A stretch of 9,433 nucleotides of DNA from an uncultured Oscillospiraceae bacterium (GTDB taxonomy: Bacteria; Bacillota; Clostridia; Oscillospirales; Ruminococcaceae): the NCBI GenBank assembly GCA_900553955.1, contig USFO01000067.1, forward strand, positions 1 to 9,433. The letters run 5' to 3'. Below, piece by piece: positions 1-6,504 of the stretch. The first letter of the stretch is position 1, and every line of letters starts with the position of its first letter. A program made the translations under genes and the position numbers. Below the pieces are notes generated by a model that was not told the origin of the DNA, searched no databases, and worked only from the letters and a program-made list of their open reading frames with translations.

Positions 1-16
1 TCGGGTTTCTAATCTC

Positions 17-50
17 AACCGCCTCCCCGATGGGGTCCCGGGCGGTTTTT
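17..50 (+). terminator. Rho-independent terminator of an upstream gene
   Basis: A perfect 7-bp stem (AACCGCC at 17-23, GGCGGTT at 41-47) encloses a CCCC/GGGG inner stem and runs into five T residues (46-50). The T tract is on the + strand side only, so it should end rightward transcription entering from the left. A TAA at 10-12 (frame 1) could be the stop codon of that gene, but nine coding bases are too few to name anything. Confidence 0.75.
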
Positions 51-197
51 CAGTACGCCTCGGATGCCCGACCGCCGTAGGTGCTTCGCACCAGCCGAGG
101 TTATGATTTTGATAGTGCGGTGTAGGGCGCAGGCCTATCAAGGCGGCTGAGCCGCGATTGGCGCGACGAGAAGTGCGCCCCTCCGACTCTGTGCGCT
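51..197. other. Hairpin-rich intergenic spacer, no gene seen
   Basis: No credible coding region is visible. The stretch holds several short inverted repeats: CCTCGG 58-63 with CCGAGG 95-100 enclosing the hairpin GGTGC-TTC-GCACC (80-92); TTGATAG 109-115 with CTATCAA 135-141; GCGGC-TGA-GCCGC (143-155); and GGCGC 160-164 with GCGCC 175-179. None is followed by a clear T tract on the minus strand, so I cannot assign the terminator of the leftward transporter gene. It resembles a degenerate version of the hairpin array at 5478-5660, but no shared spacer word is visible. Confidence 0.4.
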
Positions 198-1430
198 TTA
201 TTTTCCTTTGTTCGCCGCGATATAGAGTGGTATGGCGGCTAGCTGAGCCGCCACGGAAACCGCAATCATGGCGGGGATGCTTATGTCGTATAGCACGCCG
301 AGAAGCCAGCTTCCGAGGAACCAAAACACCCCGAAGGAGCACTCAAACACTCCGTAGCCTGTGGCGCGGCTGCTTTTCGGCACCATTTTGGTCACCGCCG
401 CCTTGAGTATGGATTCCTGCGCCCCCATTCCCACGCCCCAAAGGGCAATTCCGAAGAGCAGCGCCGGAACGGAGTTCATTCCGAAGACGAAAATCGCAAA
501 GGGCGCGGATATAACCGTGGAAATCGCAAGGGCGCGCACGCCGTTTTTATCGTACATAAGCCCGAAAATCAGCGCCGCCGCCGCGTCCGCAAGCATTGCT
601 CCGGCATAGAGCAGGGGCAGCGTTCCGCCGTTTACAAGGGCGCTTGTTTCCGCAAGCTGTGCTCCAAGCCCGGCGTAGGTCTTTGAAACATGCATGATGA
701 TGAGAGAATAATCTATAAATCCGAACGCAAAAAGGCTTATTCCGGCGATGTAGAACACAAATTCCTTCTTCATCTTAAAGGGGACGAATTCCTTTTCCTC
801 CGGCTCGAACTGCTCCGGGTTCGGGAAATAATGCTTCGTCGCCAAAAGCAGAATTATGGTTATCGCACCGGGCACGGCGAGCACCGCAAAGCAGGTCGAA
901 TAGATTTTGAAGGTGCTGCCCTCGGTTTTGAGCAGCATTACAAGGTACAGCAGCATGGGGCCGAGGAACGCGCCTATCTGGTCGAGCACCTCCTGTATGC
1001 CGAAGCTTTTGCCAACTCCCTCCCTTGAGGCGGCAAAGGACATAATGGTGTCCTTGGCGGGCTTCTTTATCGCCTTGCCCATACGCTGAACTATCAGCAG
1101 ACCGCAGGCGGCGACCCAGCCGTGCTCGCCCACAAGGGCAAGCGCCGGAACCGCCAGCACGTCAATGATATATCCCGCTATGGTCATACTCCAGTAGTGC
1201 TTCGTTTTGTCCGTCAGCCTGCCGAAAACATAGCGCATAGAGTAGCCCACAAGCTCTCCCAGTCCGGATACGAAGCCTATGGCTCCGGCGGAGGCGCCCA
1301 AAAGTGACAGATACGCGCCCCTTATGCTCGAAGCGCCCTCGTGGGTCATATCCGAAAACAGGCTCACTATGCCGAAGAGTATAATAAAAATCATTGCGGA
1401 AGAAATTTTCTTATTCCTCTGCTTGTTCAT
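198..1430 (-). CDS. MFS transporter, probable MarR-controlled efflux permease
   Basis: A 410-aa integral membrane protein of the major facilitator superfamily, the usual length for a 12-helix secondary transporter. Hydrophobic segments alternate with short charged loops along the whole chain. The loop after helix 2 carries the MFS motif A form GRLTDKTK (residues 70-77), and the segment around RMGKAIKKPAKD (117-128) fits the conserved region of helix 4 and the following loop. The N-terminal SDMTHEGASS stretch (26-35) is, from memory, typical of one bacterial and archaeal MFS branch of unknown substrate. The start is supported by an AAGAAGG box 8 nt upstream (1439-1445). The gene starts inside the end of the marR gene (20-bp overlap), so translation is probably coupled. 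Drug or metabolite export is inferred only from the MarR partner; the substrate cannot be read from the sequence. Confidence 0.9.
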   Translation of the reverse strand: MNKQRNKKISSAMIFIILFGIVSLFSDMTHEGASSIRGAYLSLLGASAGAIGFVSGLGELVGYSMRYVFGRLTDKTKHYWSMTIAGYIIDVLAVPALALVGEHGWVAACGLLIVQRMGKAIKKPAKDTIMSFAASREGVGKSFGIQEVLDQIGAFLGPMLLYLVMLLKTEGSTFKIYSTCFAVLAVPGAITIILLLATKHYFPNPEQFEPEEKEFVPFKMKKEFVFYIAGISLFAFGFIDYSLIIMHVSKTYAGLGAQLAETSALVNGGTLPLLYAGAMLADAAAALIFGLMYDKNGVRALAISTVISAPFAIFVFGMNSVPALLFGIALWGVGMGAQESILKAAVTKMVPKSSRATGYGVFECSFGVFWFLGSWLLGVLYDISIPAMIAVSVAAQLAAIPLYIAANKGK

Positions 1431-1896
1431 TGCTTTCGCCTTCTTTTATAATTTTGCTCATTTCGGGGAACTCCGCCTTGCTCTCCGTCTTACAGCGGTG
1501 ATAGAGGATGTCAAGCACGCGGACGAACTCCGCCCGCTCCTCCTTAGAAAGCACCTCCAGCAGCCATTCGTAGAACTGCGATTCTATATGCGCCTTTGAA
1601 TTTTTCAGCCGCTCCGCCTTTTCCGTGGCGAAAAGCAGCCTGCTGCGGCCGTCGGCGGGGTTCTCTCTGCGAATAAGATACCCCTTCGCCTCAAGATTTG
1701 CGGTTTGCCGAGCCACCGCGCCCTTGTCAAGCCCGGTTATTTCGCAGACCCCCGCCTGCGTTATCCCCGGATTTTTGCGAATGGCGTGGATAACGTCAAA
1801 TTCACCGGAGCCTACCCCCTCCCGGCGCATGGTTCGCACGGTGAACTTGCTCACCTCCCGCGCAATTTTGGTGATTTGCCTTTTAGTTGCGTCCAT
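1411..1896 (-). CDS. MarR-family winged-helix transcriptional repressor
   Basis: A 161-aa cytoplasmic regulator of typical MarR length. N-terminal and C-terminal helices (about 1-30 and 95-135) would form the dimer interface. The winged helix-turn-helix lies between them: the recognition helix is around DKGAVARQTANLEAKGYL (57-74), and the wing is RRENPADGRSRLLFAT (76-91) with the family's characteristic D and R residues. The start is fixed by a GGAGG box (1904-1908) 7 nt upstream of ATG. It is the first gene of a two-gene operon with the MFS transporter, overlapping it by 20 bp. Its promoter overlaps a long perfect inverted repeat, so it very likely represses its own operon until a ligand or oxidant releases it. 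No conserved ligand residues are clear enough to predict the inducer. C51 is the cysteine nearest the DNA-binding domain. Confidence 0.92.
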   Translation of the reverse strand: MDATKRQITKIAREVSKFTVRTMRREGVGSGEFDVIHAIRKNPGITQAGVCEITGLDKGAVARQTANLEAKGYLIRRENPADGRSRLLFATEKAERLKNSKAHIESQFYEWLLEVLSKEERAEFVRVLDILYHRCKTESKAEFPEMSKIIKEGESNEQAEE

Positions 1897-1915
1897 TGTA
1901 ACGCCTCCGATAAAG

Positions 1916-1960
1916 AAGTTGTGGTATCAACCAATTACAAATCAGATGATACCACAACTT
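1916..1960. promoter_or_regulatory. Perfect 14+14 bp inverted repeat, probable MarR operator
   Basis: AAGTTGTGGTATCA (1916-1929) is repeated exactly as its reverse complement at 1947-1960, with a 17-nt AT-rich gap. The right arm covers the -10 and part of the spacer of the marR promoter. The left arm lies between the transcription start and the ribosome binding site. This arrangement fits an autorepressor operator. Arm length and the 31-bp centre-to-centre distance suggest either one repressor dimer per arm on the same helix face or a looped bipartite site. Confidence 0.75.
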
Positions 1961-1973
1961 TCTTGCTTGTCAA
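1946..1973 (-). promoter_or_regulatory. Sigma-A promoter of the marR-MFS operon
   Basis: Read on the minus strand: a consensus TTGACA -35 box (1968-1973), a 16-bp spacer and a TATCAT -10 box (1946-1951). The start point would fall near 1939, giving a leader of about 40 nt before the marR ATG at 1896. Confidence 0.75.
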
Positions 1974-2037
1974 GAGGAAAACAACCGTTTTTCGCAAAAA
2001 AATTGCGTCGCAGAGCGCGTTCATCGGAACATTGGTG

Positions 2038-2066
2038 TTGTAAAAGCGTTTTTAATATGATAAAAT
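2038..2066 (+). promoter_or_regulatory. Sigma-A-like promoter of gltX-glnS
   Basis: TTGTAA (2038-2043), a 17-bp spacer and TAAAAT (2061-2066) match the sigma-A pattern. The resulting leader is only about 38 nt and leaves no room for a T-box riboswitch, which often precedes aminoacyl-tRNA synthetase genes in Firmicutes. Confidence 0.55.
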
Positions 2067-2110
2067 AATTATATATGCGAAGAATCCCTTTTCAGGAGGA
2101 ATAATATATT

Positions 2111-3757
2111 ATGGATTATCAAAAGCTTGCCAATCTGCTTTTCCCGAACGTCACCGCCACGCCGGAGGACATGGAAAACCGCTATCCGCCCAGAAATCTC
2201 CCCGAGGGAGCAAAGGTCACCCGTATGGCTCCCAGTCCCACCGGCTTTATGCATTTGGGGAACCTGTTCGGCGCAATCACCGATGAACGCCTCGCCCACC
2301 AAAGCGGCGGTATTTTTATGCTCCGCATAGAGGACACCGACAAAAAGCGCGAGGTGGAAAACGGCGTTGAAACCATAATCTCCGTGTTCAAAAAATTCGG
2401 ACTTAATTTCGACGAGGGCGCGCTTGCCGACGGAGAATTCGGCGACTACGGCCCCTACCGTCAGCGCCAGAGAGCGGACATCTACCATGTGTTCGCCAAA
2501 AAGCTCGTTGAGGAGGGCAAGGCCTACCCCTGCTTCTGCACCGAGGAGGAGCTTTCCTCCATGCGCGAGCAGCAGGAGGCAAAGGGCGTGAACACCGGCT
2601 ACTACGGCGAATGGGCTATGTGGAGAGGCCGCCCCATGGAGGACATTGAAGCAGCCCTTGCCGAGGGCAAGGCTTGGGTTCTCCGCTTTTACAGCGAGGG
2701 CAATCCCGAAAAATATATCCACCTCACCGACCTTGTAAAGGGCAAAATAGATATGCCGGAAAACGATCAGGACATTGTTCTGCTCAAGTCCGACGGCATA
2801 CCCACCTATCACTTCGCCCATGTGGTGGACGACCACCTTATGCGTACCACCCATGTGGTTCGCGGCGAGGAATGGCTTGCCACCTGGCCTGTTCATGTTC
2901 AGCTTTTCTCCGCCATGGGCTGGAAAATGCCTAAATATATTCACACCGCACAGCTTATGAAGATGGACGGCGGCAGCAAGCGCAAGCTCTCCAAGCGCAA
3001 GGACCCGGAGCTTGCTTTGGACTTCTACTTTGCCGAGGGCTTCCCCGTTCCCTCCGTAATAGAGTACCTGCTCACCCTCCTCAACTCCAACTTTGAGGAA
3101 TGGCGGCTTGCGAACCCCAGGGAGCCTTACGAAAGCTTCAAGTTCACCACCAACAAAATGAGTGTTTCCGGCTCCCTCTTCGACCTTGACAAGCTCCGCG
3201 ACGTTTCCAAAAACGTTGTTTCCATGCTCACCACCGAGCAGGTTTGGAGCTACCTCACCGACTGGGCAGAGAAATACGACAGAGATTTCTATATGATTTT
3301 GACTGCCGACCCGGAATATGCGAAGTCCATAATTTCCATCGGTAGAGGCATTCCGAAGCCGAGAAAGGACATCGCCGTTTGGAGCGAAATGAAGGACTAT
3401 ATGGCGTTCTTCTATGACGAGCTTTTCACTCCCGGCAGCGAATACCCACAGAGCATGAGCACCGAGGAAATTCGCACCGTGCTCGAAAAATACAAGGACA
3501 TTTACGAAGAAGCGGACGACCAGACCGCATGGTTCGGCAAGATAAAGGAGCTTTCCGTCTCCATGGGCTACGCCGCCTCTCCCAAGGAATACAAGCAAAA
3601 TCCCGAAGCCTTTAAGGGTCATGTGGGAGACATTTCCGCCGTCATCAGAATGGCGGTCACCGGCCGCGTGAACAGCCCGGATATGTTCGCCGTAATGAGC
3701 GTTATGGGCAGAACAAGGGTCATCGGCAGAATAGAAAGAGCCATAGAGGCGCTTTGA
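2111..3757 (+). CDS. gltX: Glutamyl-tRNA synthetase (long clostridial form)
   Basis: A class I aminoacyl-tRNA synthetase that attaches glutamate to tRNA-Glu in the cytoplasm, using ATP. The Rossmann catalytic domain is marked by APSPTGFMHLGN (40-51, HIGH motif HLGN), RIEDTD (72-77) and the KMSKS-type loop KLSKR (292-296). The C-terminal part (about 340-548) is the anticodon-binding region. At 548 aa it is longer than the usual 470-500 aa. About 35 residues precede the catalytic motif, whereas most GluRS proteins start a few residues before it. The zinc-binding region has CFC (141-143), but the usual later cysteine is replaced (YYGEW, 164-168), so the zinc site looks incomplete. The start is supported by an AGGAGGA box 10 nt upstream. 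It is the first gene of an operon with glnS, 15 bp downstream, which suggests that it charges only tRNA-Glu. Confidence 0.93.
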   Translation: MDYQKLANLLFPNVTATPEDMENRYPPRNLPEGAKVTRMAPSPTGFMHLGNLFGAITDERLAHQSGGIFMLRIEDTDKKREVENGVETIISVFKKFGLNFDEGALADGEFGDYGPYRQRQRADIYHVFAKKLVEEGKAYPCFCTEEELSSMREQQEAKGVNTGYYGEWAMWRGRPMEDIEAALAEGKAWVLRFYSEGNPEKYIHLTDLVKGKIDMPENDQDIVLLKSDGIPTYHFAHVVDDHLMRTTHVVRGEEWLATWPVHVQLFSAMGWKMPKYIHTAQLMKMDGGSKRKLSKRKDPELALDFYFAEGFPVPSVIEYLLTLLNSNFEEWRLANPREPYESFKFTTNKMSVSGSLFDLDKLRDVSKNVVSMLTTEQVWSYLTDWAEKYDRDFYMILTADPEYAKSIISIGRGIPKPRKDIAVWSEMKDYMAFFYDELFTPGSEYPQSMSTEEIRTVLEKYKDIYEEADDQTAWFGKIKELSVSMGYAASPKEYKQNPEAFKGHVGDISAVIRMAVTGRVNSPDMFAVMSVMGRTRVIGRIERAIEAL

Positions 3758-3772
3758 TTTTGGAGGAACAAT

Positions 3773-5434
3773 ATGCCTGAAGAAATTTCTAACTTTATTC
3801 ATGATATAATCGACAAGGACCTCGCCGAAGGGGTCAATACCGAGGTACACACCCGCTTTCCGCCGGAGCCCAACGGCTATCTTCACATAGGCTCCGCAAA
3901 GGCCATTTGGATAAACGCCTACACCGCGGAAAAGTACCACGGCAAATTCAACCTGCGCTACGACGACACAAACCCCGCCCGCGAGGACGACGAATATGTT
4001 CAGAGCATTTTGCAGGACATCCGTTGGCTCGGCTTTGAGCCGAACGGCGGCATTTTCTACGGCTCCGACTACTTCGACAAATGCTACGAATACGCTGAAA
4101 AGCTCATTATGGACGGCAAAGCCTATGTTGACGACCTCACCCGCGAGGAAATGCAGGAATACCGCGGCAACGACGCGGGCAAGCCCAGCCGCCCCAGTCC
4201 CTACCGTGACAGAAGCGTTGAGGAGAACCTTGACCTGTTCCGCCGTATGCGCGCCGGAGAATTTGAGGACGGCGCAAAGACGCTCCGCGCCAAAATCGAC
4301 CTTGCAAGCCCGAATATGAATATGCGCGACCCGGCAATTTACCGCATAAAGCATGTTTCCCACCATCGTCAGGGGAACAAATGGTGCATTTACCCCCTCT
4401 ACGACTTCGCACACCCCATTCAGGACGCACTTGAGGGCATAACCTACTCCTGCTGCTCCATCGAATTTGCCGACCACCGTCCCCTCTACGACTGGGTCGT
4501 GGAGAACGTGGGCTTCACCCACCCCCGCCCCCATCAGTACGAATTTGCCCGTCTGAATGTCACCCACACGGTGATGAGCAAGCGCTATCTTCGTATGCTG
4601 GTGGAAACCGGTGTAGTGGACGGCTGGGACGACCCCCGTATGCCCACCCTTTCCGGTATGAGAAGGCGCGGCTACACCCCCTCCTCCATTATCGAATTTA
4701 TCAAGACCGCAGGTGTTTCCAAGGCATACTCCATTGTCGACGTGGAGCTGCTTGAGCACTGCATCCGCGACGAACTTAACCGCACCGCACAGCGCCGAAT
4801 GGCGGTTATAGACCCCGTTAAGGTCGTTGTGCTCAACTACCCGGTGGACAAAACCGAGTATTTTGAAGTTGCGAACAACGTGAACGATCCCGAAGCAGGA
4901 ACCCGCAAGGTGGAATTCAGCCGCGAGCTTTACATCGAGCGCGAGGACTTTGCCGCCGTTCCGCCTCCAAAGTTCTTCCGCATGAAGCCGGAGGGCGAGG
5001 TTCGCCTTATGGGCGCGTATATCGTCAAATGTGTGGGCTACGAAACCGACGAAACCGGCAAGGTGACTGAAATCGCCGTCACCGCCGACCTTGAAACCGG
5101 CAACGCAATGCCCGCCAACGGCAGAAAAATCAAGGGAACCATCCACTGGGTCAGCGCCAAGAGCGCCGTCACCGCCGATGTTCGTATGTACGGCCGCCTG
5201 TTCAGCGAAGCGAACATGGTCACTCTCCCCGAGGGCAAGGACTACAACGACTTCCTCGACCCCGATTCCGTCAAGGAATACAAGGGTGCGAAGCTTGAGG
5301 CTTCCTTGGGCGAAGCCGGCGCCGACGAACGCTTCCAGTTCGTCCGCAGCGGATACTTCATCAAGGACAGCAAAAATCCCGCCGTCTGGAACAACATTGT
5401 CAACCTCAAGGACAGCTGGGCAAAGCAGAAATAA
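3773..5434 (+). CDS. glnS: Glutaminyl-tRNA synthetase
   Basis: A class I synthetase that attaches glutamine directly to tRNA-Gln, bypassing the Glu-tRNA-Gln amidotransferase route used by many Firmicutes. The 553-aa length matches the E. coli enzyme (554 aa). The catalytic domain shows RFPPEPNGYLHIGSAKA (28-44, HIGH motif HIGS), RYDDTNP (62-68), the GlnRS-type block DFAHPIQDALEGITYS (211-226) with EFADHRPLYDW (231-241), and the KMSKS-type VMSKRYL (267-273). Residues from about 340 onward form the two beta-barrel anticodon-binding domains, and the end appears intact. A GGAGGA box (3762-3767) lies 5 nt before ATG. It follows gltX by 15 bp and ends just before a terminator, so the two genes are surely co-transcribed. 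Bacterial GlnRS is generally regarded as of eukaryotic origin by ancient transfer; the codon use here is the same as in gltX. Confidence 0.95.
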   Translation: MPEEISNFIHDIIDKDLAEGVNTEVHTRFPPEPNGYLHIGSAKAIWINAYTAEKYHGKFNLRYDDTNPAREDDEYVQSILQDIRWLGFEPNGGIFYGSDYFDKCYEYAEKLIMDGKAYVDDLTREEMQEYRGNDAGKPSRPSPYRDRSVEENLDLFRRMRAGEFEDGAKTLRAKIDLASPNMNMRDPAIYRIKHVSHHRQGNKWCIYPLYDFAHPIQDALEGITYSCCSIEFADHRPLYDWVVENVGFTHPRPHQYEFARLNVTHTVMSKRYLRMLVETGVVDGWDDPRMPTLSGMRRRGYTPSSIIEFIKTAGVSKAYSIVDVELLEHCIRDELNRTAQRRMAVIDPVKVVVLNYPVDKTEYFEVANNVNDPEAGTRKVEFSRELYIEREDFAAVPPPKFFRMKPEGEVRLMGAYIVKCVGYETDETGKVTEIAVTADLETGNAMPANGRKIKGTIHWVSAKSAVTADVRMYGRLFSEANMVTLPEGKDYNDFLDPDSVKEYKGAKLEASLGEAGADERFQFVRSGYFIKDSKNPAVWNNIVNLKDSWAKQK

Positions 5435-5445
5435 TTTTACTAACG

Positions 5446-5475
5446 AAAATCGCCCCGCATCAGCAGGGCGATTTT
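5446..5475 (+). terminator. Terminator after glnS
   Basis: A perfect 10-bp stem (AAAATCGCCC 5446-5455, GGGCGATTTT 5466-5475) with a 10-nt loop starts 12 nt after the glnS stop. The U-rich tail is the distal arm itself. Because the proximal arm begins with A residues, it could also work on the opposite strand. Confidence 0.7.
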
Positions 5476-5477
5476 GG

Positions 5478-5660
5478 TTCTGAATGGCGATTCTGTGCAC
5501 AGAATCGCCATTCAGAAGTGAAATACGGTGGCGAGCCGCCGTGTGAAATCGCCGCTGCGCGGTGGTGAAATACGCGCTTCGCGCGTGTAAAATATTTTGC
5601 CCTTTGGGCAAAATGTTTAGGTGTGCCCGCCGTGCGGGCACATTTTGAAGGGGCAGCGCC
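5478..5660. repeat. Array of small hairpins with exact 7-nt spacers
   Basis: A perfect 40-bp palindrome (5478-5517, centre GTG|CAC) is followed by a chain of hairpins: 5525-5542 (8 bp, one G-T wobble), 5550-5564 (6 bp, one wobble), 5572-5586 (ACGCGC-TTC-GCGCGT), 5594-5614 (ATTTTGCCC-TTT-GGGCAAAAT) and 5622-5642 (TGTGCCCGC-CGT-GCGGGCACA). A weak last one sits at 5652-5660. Every spacer is exactly 7 nt: GTGAAAT at 5518, 5543 and 5565, then GTAAAAT at 5587, GTTTAGG at 5615 and TTTTGAA at 5643. Spacer words are conserved early in the array while the stems all differ. Similar chains occur in gut Clostridia as far as I recall; their function is unknown to me. Between this array and the hydrolase start (5661-5776) there is no gene. 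A 7-bp inverted repeat, CACAGAG 5660-5666 / CTCTGTG 5734-5740, brackets part of that stretch. Confidence 0.85.
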
Positions 5661-5719
5661 ACAGAGATAACAGTGAGCGAACCTCCAGCGGCTGACAGAA
5701 AGAGAGAAAAGGCCATGAT

Positions 5720-5748
5720 TTGCTCTCAATCACCTCTGTGTGTAAACT
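5720..5748 (+). promoter_or_regulatory. Possible promoter of the hydrolase gene
   Basis: TTGCTC (5720-5725), a 17-bp spacer and TAAACT (5743-5748) give a moderate sigma-A match. The start point would be near 5755, about 22 nt before the ATG. The gene is separated from glnS by a terminator and the hairpin array, so it needs its own promoter. Confidence 0.35.
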
Positions 5749-5776
5749 CCGCTCTCTGATTTCAGAAAGGATTTTT

Positions 5777-6439
5777 ATGCTCTTAATCGAAACCGAAAAA
5801 TTTTCCGCGGCGGCGTTTATGCCGCAAACCCCGCCGGAATATTCCGTCTGGACGGTGCTGCCGCAAGGCGACGGCGAAGCGCTTTTTGCCCTTTTGCCGG
5901 AGCCGAAACCCGCGCTTATCTGTGTTTCCGCCGACTGGAACCGCGACCTTTCGCCGTGGTTCGCGCCGAAGGTGTTCCGCGGCGGCGAGGATTTTTCCGG
6001 CGGCGCGGATGCTTTTTTGCAGAATCTCAGCGAAAACATAATACCATTTGTCGAAAATAAGCTAAATATTACGAATTGTAAAAGAATTATCGCCGGATAT
6101 TCCCTTGCGGGGCTGTTCGCGGTGTATGCTTTTTATAAAAGCGAGCTGTTTTGCTCCGGAGCATCCGTTTCCGGTTCGCTGTGGTTCGATGGCTTTATTG
6201 AGTTTGCCGAACACGAAAATTTTTGCCGCACGCCAAAGCGCTTCTGTTTTTCCGTCGGTGACCGGGAGAAAAACACGAAAAATCCACGCATGGCGGCGGT
6301 GGAGGACTGCACAAAAGCTGTCGCAGAGCTTTTCCGCAGCCGCGGCGTCCGCACCCTTTTTGAGATTAACCCCGGCGGGCATTTCTCCGAACCGGAAGCC
6401 CGCCTCGCCAAGGGAATCTCCTTTGCGATGGGAAAATAA
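5777..6439 (+). CDS. Alpha/beta hydrolase, esterase-like
   Basis: A 220-aa cytoplasmic protein with no signal peptide or membrane helix. The nucleophile elbow is GYSLAG (107-112), with S109 the likely catalytic serine, preceded by the strand CKRIIA. SVGDREKN (159-166) supplies a candidate acidic residue (D162 or E164), and GGHF (200-203) supplies the catalytic histidine H202. The order Ser-Asp/Glu-His and spacing fit the esterase-D / enterochelin-esterase-like branch of the fold. The substrate cannot be told. I chose ATG 5777 because an AGAAAGGA box (5764-5771) sits 5 nt before it; the frame is open 19 codons further upstream, but that part runs through the presumed promoter. The gene stands alone between a terminated glnS and a convergent gene cluster. 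GCG- and CCG-rich codons match the host, with no sign of recent transfer. Confidence 0.8.
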   Translation: MLLIETEKFSAAAFMPQTPPEYSVWTVLPQGDGEALFALLPEPKPALICVSADWNRDLSPWFAPKVFRGGEDFSGGADAFLQNLSENIIPFVENKLNITNCKRIIAGYSLAGLFAVYAFYKSELFCSGASVSGSLWFDGFIEFAEHENFCRTPKRFCFSVGDREKNTKNPRMAAVEDCTKAVAELFRSRGVRTLFEINPGGHFSEPEARLAKGISFAMGK

Positions 6440-6478
6440 ATGTGTAAAGCGAATCGGCTTTACAGTAATTACAACGCA

Positions 6479-6504
6479 AAAAAGAGCGCCGAGGCGCTCT
6501 TTTT
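6479..6504. terminator. Bidirectional terminator between convergent genes
   Basis: The stem AAAAGAGCGC / GCGCTCTTTT, flanked by A residues on the left and T residues on the right, sits between the rightward hydrolase (stop 6439) and the leftward 209-aa gene, whose TGA (6504-6506) touches the last T. A- and T-tracts on both sides let it serve both strands. A smaller hairpin, GTAAAGC 6444-6450 / GCTTTAC 6457-6463, lies just before it. Confidence 0.85.

Noticed and set aside
1967..2110. T-box riboswitch upstream of gltX
   Set aside because: The leader after the predicted promoter is about 38 nt, no T-box-like GGGTGGNACCGCG element is visible, and no anti-terminator structure is present.
5518..5660. 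CRISPR array
   Set aside because: The repeated unit is only 7 nt and the intervening segments are self-complementary hairpins of 15-21 nt, not unique spacers. No cas gene is in the window.
2069..5716. A 1215-codon open frame on the minus strand
   Set aside because: It is codon-aligned and antisense to gltX and glnS, runs through two intergenic regions, has no ribosome binding site, and its product shows no family motifs. It is explained by the absence of TTA, CTA and TCA codons in the sense genes.
5660..5740. Insertion element bounded by CACAGAG/CTCTGTG
   Set aside because: The inverted repeats are only 7 bp, there is no visible target duplication and nothing is encoded between them, so chance is a sufficient explanation.
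5720..5776. Longer start of the esterase-like gene
   Set aside because: The extra 19 codons overlap the presumed promoter, have no Shine-Dalgarno, and encode a non-conserved-looking stretch. ATG 5777 has a good ribosome binding site.
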